Shown piece after piece: positions 1 through 5,741 of a DNA stretch of 7,145 nt. This stretch comes from Chloroflexota bacterium (GTDB taxonomy: Bacteria > Chloroflexota > Anaerolineae > Anaerolineales > Villigracilaceae). Position 1 is the stretch's first letter. Each line of letters starts with the position of its first letter. Made by a program: the position numbers and the translations under genes. The stretch is taken from positions 1 to 7,145 of the forward strand of contig JAJYOO010000117.1 of NCBI GenBank assembly GCA_021796155.1. Reading direction: 5' to 3'. The notes under the pieces were generated by a model. That model did not search any database, had not been told where the DNA came from, and saw only the letters and a program-made list of their open reading frames with translations.

Positions 1-761
1 TCATGCCCACGTTCAACAAAAAATATCGCGATGGTTTCGAACCACTCGTTCCGGGTTTCAGTCATGTCGCTTACAACAATATCGAAGCATTGGATAAAGC
101 CGTAACTGATGAAACCGCCGCTGTGATTTTGGAAGTCGTTCAAGGCGAAGGCGGCGTTTATCCTGCGAACGCGGAATATATTCAAGCGGCGCGTCGAATT
201 TGCGATGAGCGTGGCGCATTGCTGATTGTGGATGAAATCCAAACAGGGTTTGGTCGCACCGGAAAGATGTTTGCAATCCAACATTTCGGCGTCACGCCTG
301 ATCTGTTGACTTGTGCCAAGTCGCTGGCTGGCGGTGTCCCAATGGGCGCGGTATTGATCGGAAAAAAGATTAGGAATCTAACACCCGGAGTTCATGGCTC
401 GACCTTTGGAGGCAATCCGCTCGCGTGCGCCGCGGCAGTCGCGGCATTGACTGCCATTGAAGAAGATTTGCCGGGACAAGCCGCGGCGAAAGGCAAATAT
501 CTGATGGACAAGTTGAAGCAAATCCAATCGCCAAATATTCGCGAAGTGCGCGGTATGGGTTTGATGGTTGGCATCGAGATGAAACAAAAGGTCGCGCCGT
601 ATATCAGAGCATTGCAGGATTTGCATATTATTGCTTTGAACGCGGGCATGACGGTTGTCCGTTTATTACCACCGCTCGTGATTACATACGAACAGATTGA
701 TCATCTCGCGGATGTTTTGACAGAGGTCTTGAACAAGAATCTGGTAAGCGAAGAAAACTAG
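1..761 (+). CDS. lysJ: LysJ/ArgD-type class III aminotransferase, 3' part
   Basis: PLP-dependent aminotransferase that adds the amino group to the semialdehyde carried on LysW in lysine synthesis, or to N-acetylglutamate semialdehyde in the arginine branch. The gene enters from the left edge; its start is outside the window and the first whole codon is at position 3, so the methionine there is probably internal. About 252 residues are present, the C-terminal two thirds of a family of about 390-400. Visible motifs, numbered from that codon: the PLP-ring aspartate in VDEIQTGFGRTG (Asp77), the Schiff-base lysine in TCAKSLAGG (Lys106), and HGSTFGGNPLAC (131-142), which contacts the phosphate. The stop (TAG 759-761) lies 2 bp before lysK. 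That neighbour is the reason for preferring LysJ over ArgD; the enzyme may serve both pathways. Family call is firm, substrate inferred. Confidence 0.87.
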   Translation, partial: MPTFNKKYRDGFEPLVPGFSHVAYNNIEALDKAVTDETAAVILEVVQGEGGVYPANAEYIQAARRICDERGALLIVDEIQTGFGRTGKMFAIQHFGVTPDLLTCAKSLAGGVPMGAVLIGKKIRNLTPGVHGSTFGGNPLACAAAVAALTAIEEDLPGQAAAKGKYLMDKLKQIQSPNIREVRGMGLMVGIEMKQKVAPYIRALQDLHIIALNAGMTVVRLLPPLVITYEQIDHLADVLTEVLNKNLVSEEN

Positions 762-763
762 CG

Positions 764-1837
764 ATGACGGATTTAGATTATTCAACGCTGATTGGTTTGG
801 TCTCGAAATACAGTTCCTCCGGACAGGAGCGCGGTGCGGTCGAATGGTCGGTCGCGCGGATGAAGTCGCTTGGATATAATGACACGTTTATTGATGACTC
901 GGGAAACGCTGTTGGCATCATGGGCAATGGATCAAAGCAGGTTGTGTTGCTCGGGCATATTGATACTGTCCCCGGAGAAATCAATGTTCGTGTGGAAAAT
1001 GTAGGGGCGACTGGCCTGTCGCCCCTACTATATGGACGCGGCTCTGTGGATGCAAAAGGGCCGTTATCGTGTTTTGTGGATGCCGTGGCTCGAGTTGGCA
1101 ATGTGGATGGATGGCAATTTATTGTCATCGGGGCGGTGGAAGAGGAACGCGATTCAGAGGGCGCGCGCTTTGTGGTTGATCAATATAAACCAGACTTTGC
1201 CATCATTGGTGAGCCGAATCATTGGGATCGAATCGCGCTGGGATACAAGGGAAGCGCATGGGCGAACGTGACTGTCAGGCGCGAACAAATGCACACTGCC
1301 AGCGGCGAACAGACTGCCGCAGAGGCAGCAGTGGATGCATGGTTGAAAGTAAAAGCTTATGTTGATTCATTCAACTCCGATAAACAAAAAGCATTTGATA
1401 AGTTGTTATTGACTTTGTGCGGCATGAACTCTGACTCGAATGATTTTGAACAGTGGGCGAGATTGAGAGTCGGTGTGAGGTTGCCTCCTAGCATCTCGCC
1501 GAAGGACTGGTATTCAAAGTTAAATGAAATTGCGGATGGGGCAATTGTTGAGCCAACGGGATACGCTGTCTCGGCGTGGGAGTGTGAAAAGAACACCCCG
1601 TTGGTGCGCGCCTTCTTGAACGGAATCCGCTCGCAGGGCGGAGAGCCGCGCTTCGTCTATAAAACGGGAACCGCTGATTTGAACATCGTCGCGCCGGTTT
1701 GGAAATGTCCCGCGCTGGTGTATGGTCCCGGCGATTCAACTTTGGATCACACGCCAAATGAGCATATCGAATTGGAAGAGTATTCGAAGGCTTTGGATGT
1801 TTTGTGCAGTATGTTGAAAAATTTGACTCGTGCCTGA
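764..1837 (+). CDS. lysK: LysK, [LysW]-lysine/ornithine hydrolase (M20 metallopeptidase)
   Basis: Zinc/cobalt amidohydrolase that releases lysine (or ornithine) from the carrier protein LysW, the last step of the pathway. The 357 residues match the M20 family. Metal site and catalytic residues are visible: GHIDTVP (His65, Asp67), GRGSVDAKGP with bridging Asp97, catalytic Glu126 and ligand Glu127 in GAVEEERDSEG, Glu150 in IIGEPNHWD, and His329 in LDHTPNEH. It starts 2 bp after the lysJ stop, so the two are co-transcribed and probably translationally coupled; only a weak purine-rich ribosome site (GAAGAAAA) is visible. One oddity is that residues about 80-89, between GEINVRVEN and LYGRGSVDAKG, are encoded by a 28-bp palindromic repeat and look like an extra loop compared with usual LysK sequences. 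All catalytic residues remain, so the enzyme is probably active. Confidence 0.9.
   Translation: MTDLDYSTLIGLVSKYSSSGQERGAVEWSVARMKSLGYNDTFIDDSGNAVGIMGNGSKQVVLLGHIDTVPGEINVRVENVGATGLSPLLYGRGSVDAKGPLSCFVDAVARVGNVDGWQFIVIGAVEEERDSEGARFVVDQYKPDFAIIGEPNHWDRIALGYKGSAWANVTVRREQMHTASGEQTAAEAAVDAWLKVKAYVDSFNSDKQKAFDKLLLTLCGMNSDSNDFEQWARLRVGVRLPPSISPKDWYSKLNEIADGAIVEPTGYAVSAWECEKNTPLVRAFLNGIRSQGGEPRFVYKTGTADLNIVAPVWKCPALVYGPGDSTLDHTPNEHIELEEYSKALDVLCSMLKNLTRA
1001..1028. repeat. Palindromic GTAGGGGCGA repeat inside lysK
   Basis: The arms GTAGGGGCGAC (1001-1011) and GTCGCCCCTAC (1018-1028) are perfect reverse complements around the 6-nt centre TGGCCT. Short GC-rich palindromes of the GTAGGGGCGA type are, to my recollection, dispersed in Chloroflexota genomes, usually between genes. 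Here the element lies in frame within a coding region and adds about nine residues (VGATGLSPL) just before a metal-ligand motif. Identity as a dispersed repeat is inferred, because only one copy is in the window. Confidence 0.65.
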
Positions 1838-1848
1838 TGATGATAAAC

Positions 1849-1877
1849 AAAAAGGAATGCGTGCTGCATTCCTTTTT
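1849..1877. terminator. Bidirectional rho-independent terminator between lysK and groES
   Basis: A 12-bp perfect stem, AAAAAGGAATGC (1849-1860) against GCATTCCTTTTT (1866-1877), closes the 5-nt loop GTGCT. The T run continues to 1878 on the plus strand, and the A run supplies a U tract for minus-strand transcripts. It lies 11 bp after the lysK stop and 20 bp after the groES stop, serving both convergent units. Confidence 0.9.
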
Positions 1878-1897
1878 TATTTGTCGGCGTAATGATT

Positions 1898-2173
1898 TTA
1901 GTTGAGAACTTTTGCCAGCACGTCGTTGGCTTCGAGCAGCAAATATTCTGTCCCGTCCATTTTGAATTCCGTGCCGGTATATTTTGCGAACAAAACCTTG
2001 TCGTTCACTTTCAATTTGATTTCTTCGTCGTCGCCAATCGCAACGACCAAGCCAGTCTGCGGTTTTTCCTTTGCAGTCTCGGGAAGCAATAAACCAGATG
2101 ATGTCTTGCTTTCCTGTTCGATGGGTTTGATGAGCACGCGCGTGCCCATCGGTTGAAGATTGATTTTTGCCAT
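1898..2173 (-). CDS. groES: GroES co-chaperonin (Cpn10)
   Basis: The 91-residue lid of the GroEL chaperonin, forming a cytoplasmic heptamer. The N-terminus INLQPMGTRVLIKPIEQE is the conserved first strand, KTSSGLLLPETAKEKPQ is the mobile loop that binds GroEL, and the central G-x-VVAIG and C-terminal YLLLEANDVLAKVL segments are typical. The start at 2173 was chosen because a GGAGG (2183-2179) lies 5 nt upstream; an in-frame ATG eight codons further up lies across the preceding gene's end and lacks such a site. No groEL is adjacent, so this is a solitary groES copy. It is the second gene after a glutaredoxin, 13 bp downstream of its stop, so it is probably read from the redox-gene promoter region at 2439-2571. 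A bidirectional terminator follows. Confidence 0.95.
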   Translation of the reverse strand: MAKINLQPMGTRVLIKPIEQESKTSSGLLLPETAKEKPQTGLVVAIGDDEEIKLKVNDKVLFAKYTGTEFKMDGTEYLLLEANDVLAKVLN

Positions 2174-2186
2174 TACTACCTCCAGA

Positions 2187-2438
2187 TTAGAGTCCAAGAT
2201 ATTTGTCTATCTTCACGCGGTCGAAGCCGACCACGATCTTTCCGCCAATGTCAATCACCGGCACGCCCTGCTGACCAGAGCGGCGCACCATGTCGCGGGC
2301 AGCAGCCATGTCGCGGCTGACGTCCACATCTCGATATTTGATTCCTTTTTCGCGAAAATATTTCTTTGCCATGTTGCAGAACGAACAAGTGGGCGTGCTG
2401 AAAACGATTACGCGTGGTTGTGGTTTGGTTTGATCCAT
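2187..2438 (-). CDS. Small glutaredoxin (NrdH/YruB-like)
   Basis: An 83-residue single-domain thioredoxin-fold protein. It has beta strand VIVFSTPT, a dithiol site CSFC (residues 18-21), the cis-proline motif GVPVIDIGGKIVVGFD (cis-Pro60) and a C-terminal helix. The length and the FSTPTC-x-x-C pattern fit the cytoplasmic glutaredoxin-like proteins that reduce disulfides or transfer electrons to ribonucleotide reductase or peroxidases; the partner cannot be told from sequence. The start at ATG 2438 is supported by AGAGG (2448-2444) 5 nt upstream; the GTG two codons earlier overlaps that ribosome site. It heads an operon with groES and is divergent from the thioredoxin-DUF2892 gene, with a perfect palindrome between them. 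Confidence 0.88.
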   Translation of the reverse strand: MDQTKPQPRVIVFSTPTCSFCNMAKKYFREKGIKYRDVDVSRDMAAARDMVRRSGQQGVPVIDIGGKIVVGFDRVKIDKYLGL

Positions 2439-2488
2439 GTTCACCTCTATGCAGAACTTCTACGAGGAATAGATGCGGGAAAATCCAA

Positions 2489-2506
2489 AAAGTTGCATGC
2501 AACTTT
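2489..2506. promoter_or_regulatory. Perfect 18-bp palindrome, probable operator
   Basis: AAAGTTGCATGCAACTTT is its own reverse complement. It lies in the 133-bp gap between two divergent redox genes (glutaredoxin-groES and thioredoxin-DUF2892), just upstream of possible plus-strand promoter elements (TTTTCC at 2512-2517, 16 bp, TATTAT at 2534-2539). The 11-mer AAAAAGTTGCA and the inverted TGCAACTTT recur upstream of the OsmC/selenoprotein operon (5638-5648 and 5683-5691). A dimeric repressor or activator site is the simplest reading; the regulator family is unknown. Confidence 0.65.
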
Positions 2507-2571
2507 CGGCTTTTTCCGGCATCTGTATATTGATATTATCCAAAAAGGAGTCTGGACATTTCCAATTCAAC

Positions 2572-3090
2572 ATGGATACAAACACTTTCTTCCAGAAGAT
2601 TCAGAAAAATCCGCGTCCCGTGGTGGTTGATTTATGGGCGCCGTGGTGCGGGCCTTGTAAAATGGTCAAGCCGATTTTGGAAAAACTATCCAAAGAATAT
2701 GCTGGGCGCGTCGACCTGATGCAAATCAACGCCGACGACTCGCCGGACCTTTTGAAAAAACTTGGGGTGTACGGAATCCCGACGCTGGTTGTTTTTCGCG
2801 ATGGCAAGGAGATTTCGCGGTATGTCGGCGCAAAGCCTGCGAACGCGCTGAAGAATTTGTTCGAGACGCTTGCAGCCGGCGGTATTCCCGGCCCTGCTGC
2901 GCTCGCCGCCAGAGATCGCGTCCTTCGTGTTGGAGCTGGCTTGGTTGCCGTTTGGCTTGGCTGGACATTGAATTCAAATTGGCTGTTGTTCATTTTGGGC
3001 GGTCTGTTGATGTTCAGCGCGGTGTATGATCGCTGCCCAATCTGGCGCGCAATTACATCGAAATTTAAAGAATTGACCAGCAAAGCATAA
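2572..3090 (+). CDS. Thioredoxin fused to YgaP-like membrane domain (DUF2892)
   Basis: The 172 residues form two parts. Residues 1-100 are a complete thioredoxin: WAPWCGPCK with active-site Cys26 and Cys29, Asp20 as the buried acid, and cis-Pro70 in VYGIPTLVVF. Residues about 113-165 hold two hydrophobic segments (RVGAGLVAVWLGW and NWLLFILGGLLMFSAVY) ending in DRCPIWRAI, resembling the DUF2892/YgaP transmembrane domain with its conserved Cys-Pro. The product is probably a thioredoxin tethered to the cytoplasmic face of the membrane; in YgaP the same membrane domain is joined to a rhodanese, so sulfur chemistry is a reasonable guess. The start at ATG 2572 begins just before the fold. The nearest AAGGAG (2545-2550) is 21 nt upstream, too far for normal use, so initiation may be SD-weak. 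It is divergent from glutaredoxin-groES. Confidence 0.88.
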   Translation: MDTNTFFQKIQKNPRPVVVDLWAPWCGPCKMVKPILEKLSKEYAGRVDLMQINADDSPDLLKKLGVYGIPTLVVFRDGKEISRYVGAKPANALKNLFETLAAGGIPGPAALAARDRVLRVGAGLVAVWLGWTLNSNWLLFILGGLLMFSAVYDRCPIWRAITSKFKELTSKA

Positions 3091-3236
3091 GTTCCTTCGA
3101 GCTTTGTATGTGACGTTTCAAATGTGACCTACATGGAGTAGGATCGAAATTCACTCAACATCGAGACAGAGAATACATTCAGTATTTTCTTGGCGAACCG
3201 ATAGAATCAAAATCATTTTTACGGATGGAGCGACTT

Positions 3237-3779
3237 ATGCACGAACATCGTTTTCATGGTGACATTGCCCGCTTGCGCAGTCCCGAACGGCTGGCATGGT
3301 TGGAGGCTGACCGCGTGGTGAAGCTGTCTCTGCAAGATGGAGATTTTCGCCGCGTGCTGGATGTGGGCACTGGCAGCGGAATCTTTGCTGAAACTTTTTC
3401 CAGGGCTGGACTGGACGTTATAGGCGTTGATGCCAACCCAGAAATGCTGGAGACAGCGCGAAAGCTGGTGCCGGGTGTGCGCTTCGAGGATGCGACTGCC
3501 GAATCCCTTCCTTATCCCGATGCCGCCTTTGATCTGGTTTTCATGGGGCTGTTGTTTCACGAGACTGATGACCGTCTCCAAGCCATACGGGAAGCGGCGC
3601 GCGTGGCCCGACACCGCGTAGCGGCACTGGAGTGGCCATACAAGGAACAAGAAATCGGTCCGGGGCTAGACGAACGCCTAGACGAGAAGCAAGTTACAGA
3701 TCTTGCGACTCAAGCCGGCTTAAAAGTCAAGCATATTCTTCCCCTTCACTCGCTGGTCTTGTACGTTTTGGAAAAATGA
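3237..3779 (+). CDS. Class I SAM-dependent methyltransferase (type 11)
   Basis: A 180-residue Rossmann-fold methyltransferase. The SAM-binding glycine motif is VLDVGTGSG (40-48), the acidic residue binding the ribose is Asp65 in VIGVDANPEML, Asp85 follows in RFEDATAESLP, and FDLVFMGLLFHE is motif IV. The N-terminal HRFHGDIARLRSPERLAWLEADRV segment is characteristic of a small bacterial subfamily of unknown substrate. The start at 3237 is preferred because GGAG (3227-3230) lies 6 nt upstream; an ATG four codons earlier (3225) overlaps that site. It follows the thioredoxin gene by 146 bp without a clear terminator, so it may be read from its own promoter or by readthrough. The ORF is followed by a strong terminator. 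The substrate could be a small molecule or a thiol/metal compound; nothing here decides. Confidence 0.85.
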   Translation: MHEHRFHGDIARLRSPERLAWLEADRVVKLSLQDGDFRRVLDVGTGSGIFAETFSRAGLDVIGVDANPEMLETARKLVPGVRFEDATAESLPYPDAAFDLVFMGLLFHETDDRLQAIREAARVARHRVAALEWPYKEQEIGPGLDERLDEKQVTDLATQAGLKVKHILPLHSLVLYVLEK

Positions 3780-3834
3780 AAAACTGGCAGGATGATGACG
3801 CGTATTTGGTCGAGGCCCGACGATGAATTAAACA

Positions 3835-3868
3835 AAAAAGTGCTGATGATTTTTCATCAGCACTTTTT
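3835..3868. terminator. Bidirectional rho-independent terminator
   Basis: A 15-bp perfect stem, AAAAAGTGCTGATGA (3835-3849) and TCATCAGCACTTTTT (3854-3868), closes a TTTT loop. It ends the plus-strand methyltransferase unit and the minus-strand OsmC/PDO/TlpA operon, whose last stop is at 3882-3884. Confidence 0.93.
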
Positions 3869-3881
3869 GATTCGCAAATGC

Positions 3882-4475
3882 TTAATTGCTTTGCGTCAAC
3901 AGCGGCGTCACATATTTCTCAAGCATGGCTCGGCTGATCGCGCCGACCCACGCATAACGGACGGTTCCCGTCCGGTCAATCACGTACGAGTTAGGAAGGT
4001 CCTGATTCCGAAATGCAGCCAATGACGCATTCTGCGGATCAACCCAAACGGGAAATTTCAATCCATAACTTTGGGCAAATTGTGAAACGGAATCTTTCGG
4101 CTCTCCGGCTTCGATGGCAACGATCATAAAACCTTCTGCCGCGTGCGCTTCGTAATATGCTTCGAGTGTTGGCATTTCCGCTTTGCACGGCGGACACCAT
4201 GTTGCCCAATTGTTGACCAGCAAAACGTTTTGCCGGTAATCGGTCAGCGACTCGGTGTTGCCGTTGATGCTTTGCAAGGCAAGTTGCGGAGCCGCGAAGT
4301 TGACCGCGGCCGGCACAACCGATCCTTCATTGGCAGATGGTGCGGAGCCTGATGTAGCGCTTGGTTTGGGCCAAAAGATGAACAGCGCAATGCCGACCAG
4401 GACCAGCCCGATACCCATCGCAGCCAATCCGCTATTGTTCTGTTTTCTCTTTCGATATTTACTCTTCTTGGTCAT
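3882..4475 (-). CDS. Membrane-anchored TlpA/ResA-like thioredoxin
   Basis: A 197-residue redoxin. A basic N-terminus (KKSKYRKRKQ) and one hydrophobic segment (about residues 16-35) give an N-in membrane anchor without a lipobox or clear signal-peptidase site, then a Ser/Pro/Ala-rich linker (36-58). The TlpA-like domain has NNWATWCPPCKAEMP with catalytic Cys94 and Cys97, and the cis-proline in DLPNSYVIDRTG (Pro161). Such proteins reduce disulfides outside the cytoplasm, for example in cytochrome c maturation or for methionine sulfoxide or peroxide repair. It is the last gene of the operon, 24 bp after the selenoprotein stop, with AGGA (4483-4480) 4 nt before the start. Its membrane location suggests that the operon links cytoplasmic and extracytoplasmic thiol pools; this is inference. 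Confidence 0.88.
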   Translation of the reverse strand: MTKKSKYRKRKQNNSGLAAMGIGLVLVGIALFIFWPKPSATSGSAPSANEGSVVPAAVNFAAPQLALQSINGNTESLTDYRQNVLLVNNWATWCPPCKAEMPTLEAYYEAHAAEGFMIVAIEAGEPKDSVSQFAQSYGLKFPVWVDPQNASLAAFRNQDLPNSYVIDRTGTVRYAWVGAISRAMLEKYVTPLLTQSN

Positions 4476-4499
4476 GCGATCCTGCTGCTTTGATGTGCT

Positions 4500-5168
4500 T
4501 TATTTCTCGAGGGCGCGCTTGATCTCTGTCAGCAAACCTTGTTCCGGTACCGCGCCGACCACCATTTTGGCTCCTGAATTGATCACGGTCTGCGGCACGC
4601 CGCTGACATAATATTCCTGTGCCAGTTCAGGGAACTCCGTTGCTTCGATGCCTTCGGCGCGGATCATCGCCGGGTTTTCCATTGCCATTTGATGTGCGAG
4701 CAACACGGCTCGCGGACAGTATGGTCAGGTAGGTGTGACGAAAACCTGGAGCAGTAACGGTTCGTTCAGATTTTTCAGGAAGTCGCGCACTGCCGGGCTG
4801 AGACCGGAGTCGCGGTTGGATACCATTATGATGTCATTGATAAGTGTGGCGAATTCGTGTCCCGATGGGACGCCTGAGAATTGAACTCCAAGATTCGAAA
4901 TTTGTTCTCCATCTTTGGCGGCGACCACGATGGCGGGAAATTTATCAACGTTATATTTGTCGGCTACATCTTTGTTGGTTTGGAAGTCATAAATGTTCAA
5001 GCTGATCTTGTCATTGATGGTTACGACTTCTTCCAGAAGCTGTTGTATCTCCGCACAATATTCACAGCTTTCGCGCGAGCCGAAGAAGAGAATCTGCACC
5101 GGCTCTTTCAGTTGTGCGAAAGCTTCGTTGATCTGATCAACAATTTGTTTGTCGAGTAATTTTTCCAT
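4500..5168 (-). CDS. Selenocysteine-containing protein disulfide oxidoreductase (PDO), TGA read through
   Basis: A two-domain thioredoxin/glutaredoxin-fold protein of the PDO family, 222 residues when the in-frame TGA at 4727-4725 is read as selenocysteine (residue 148). Domain 1 (about 1-118) has the dithiol CEYC (35-38) and cis-Pro78 in KFPAIVV. Domain 2 (about 119-222) has TPT-U-PYCP, so Sec148 and Cys151 form UPYC where cysteine homologues have CPYC, and cis-Pro192 in VSGVPQTVIN. The frame is unbroken on both sides of the TGA and total length fits the family (about 220-230). A SECIS-like hairpin follows the TGA directly. The gene starts 9 bp after the OsmC stop with AGGAA (5179-5175) 6 nt upstream, and tlpA-like follows. 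An ordinary gene caller would report two fragments (147 and 68 residues). A nonsense mutation is the alternative but would not explain the exact position and hairpin. The probable role is high-activity disulfide or peroxide reduction in the cytoplasm. Confidence 0.87.
4693..4727 (-). promoter_or_regulatory. Bacterial SECIS-like hairpin after the UGA
   Basis: Counting the U of UGA as 1, GCGAGC (15-20) pairs perfectly with GCUCGC (27-32) around the loop CGUGUU (21-26). Below a two-base CC bulge, UGU (10-12) pairs with ACA (33-35). The apical loop starts 17 nt after the UGA and has G at its second place followed by U, matching the general pattern for SelB-binding elements; E. coli fdhF has its loop at nearly the same distance and also a bulge below. 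In window coordinates the upper stem arms are 4713-4708 and 4701-4696. The element lies within coding sequence, as is usual in bacteria. Confidence 0.8.
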
Positions 5169-5177
5169 GAGAGATTC

Positions 5178-5570
5178 CTACGCGGGAGCGATGACTTGAG
5201 TCGTGATGTCGAATTGTGGCGGATTCTCAAGATGTTTCTTCACCGCGCATAATTCCGCCGAGCGAATGAGCGAGTCGCGGTATTTTTCCGGGAACGTGGG
5301 CGGGACCTGGATTTCGAGATCAATCTTTTCCACCATGCCATTGAACGGGTTGGAATGAATACGCTGAATGATGCGAATGTTATCGGCGGGCAATCCGCGC
5401 TGGCGGCAAAAGCCCAAAACATAAATCCCCGCGCAGGTTCCGATGGATGAAAGGAAAACTGCGAAGGGTGTCGGGGCGCTTGAGGCGGGCGGCTGGTCGG
5501 TTGGGACGGTGAACCCGCCAAAGTGGGCGTCCACGCGCGAGCCGCCGGGGAAGTCAATAAGCATTTCCAT
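5178..5570 (-). CDS. OsmC/Ohr-family thiol peroxidase-like protein
   Basis: A 130-residue member of the OsmC family. The two reactive cysteines are in place: Cys46 in SSIGTCAGIY, on the helix following the PTPFAVFLSSIG segment, and Cys108 in AELCAVKKHLENP. A third, Cys55, lies in VLGFCRQRG. The family reduces organic hydroperoxides or handles reactive sulfur species; the YhfA-like subgroup has no settled substrate. Both active-site positions are plain cysteine, unlike the selenocysteine of the next gene. AAGGAG (5589-5584) lies 13 nt before ATG 5570; a second ATG two codons on (5564) is also possible. It is first in the operon with Sec-PDO (9 bp downstream) and TlpA-like, so it probably shares their job of peroxide or sulfur detoxification. 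Confidence 0.88.
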   Translation of the reverse strand: MEMLIDFPGGSRVDAHFGGFTVPTDQPPASSAPTPFAVFLSSIGTCAGIYVLGFCRQRGLPADNIRIIQRIHSNPFNGMVEKIDLEIQVPPTFPEKYRDSLIRSAELCAVKKHLENPPQFDITTQVIAPA

Positions 5571-5637
5571 TTCTAATCTGATACTCCTTTTCGAGTCTTA
5601 TAATTTCGTTTTGTACCTTTTTGATGCACATAAATTG

Positions 5638-5691
5638 AAAAAGTTGCAGGTGACTATCCCCGGATGATGTATACTTTCTCCTTGCAACTTT
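5638..5691. promoter_or_regulatory. Inverted AAAGTTGCA half-sites upstream of the OsmC operon
   Basis: AAAAAGTTGCA (5638-5648) and TTGCAACTTT (5682-5691) are the two halves of the palindrome found at 2489-2506, here 34 bp apart, with centres about four helical turns apart. The right flank of the first half (GGTGACTAT) still matches the palindrome at 5 of 9 places. A TATACT (5670-5675) lies between them. The gap is between the divergent OsmC operon and the sigma-factor gene, so a shared regulator could act on either or both. Confidence 0.5.
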
Positions 5692-5741
5692 GATGAGTCG
5701 AATCCATTGCGTCACATCATTTTTGACGGGAAGACTCCAAG

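Noticed and set aside
2483..2547. Direct repeat ATCCAAAAAG (2483-2492 and 2538-2547) in the thioredoxin promoter region
   Set aside because: Low-complexity A-rich match; the overlapping perfect palindrome is the stronger signal.
3107..3128. Direct repeat ATGTGAC (3108-3114 and 3122-3128) upstream of the methyltransferase
   Set aside because: Two 7-mers 7 bp apart in an AT-rich gap; too short to separate from chance and no promoter is clear nearby.
3660..3685. Repeated CTAGACGA in the methyltransferase gene
   Set aside because: It encodes a LDERLDEK stretch; a small local duplication within a normal coding region.
3776..3826. A 16-residue reading frame starting in the ATGA overlap at the methyltransferase stop
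   Set aside because: Very short, no ribosome site of its own that stands out, no recognisable family; it most likely is the untranslated stretch before the terminator.
4500..5168. The PDO gene as a pseudogene split by a nonsense mutation
   Set aside because: There is only one stop, no frameshift, and it falls exactly on an active-site cysteine codon with a SECIS-like hairpin after it; both halves keep their motifs.
5178..5570. Second selenoprotein in the operon (Sec forms of OsmC are known)
   Set aside because: Both active-site positions are encoded as cysteine and there is no in-frame TGA.
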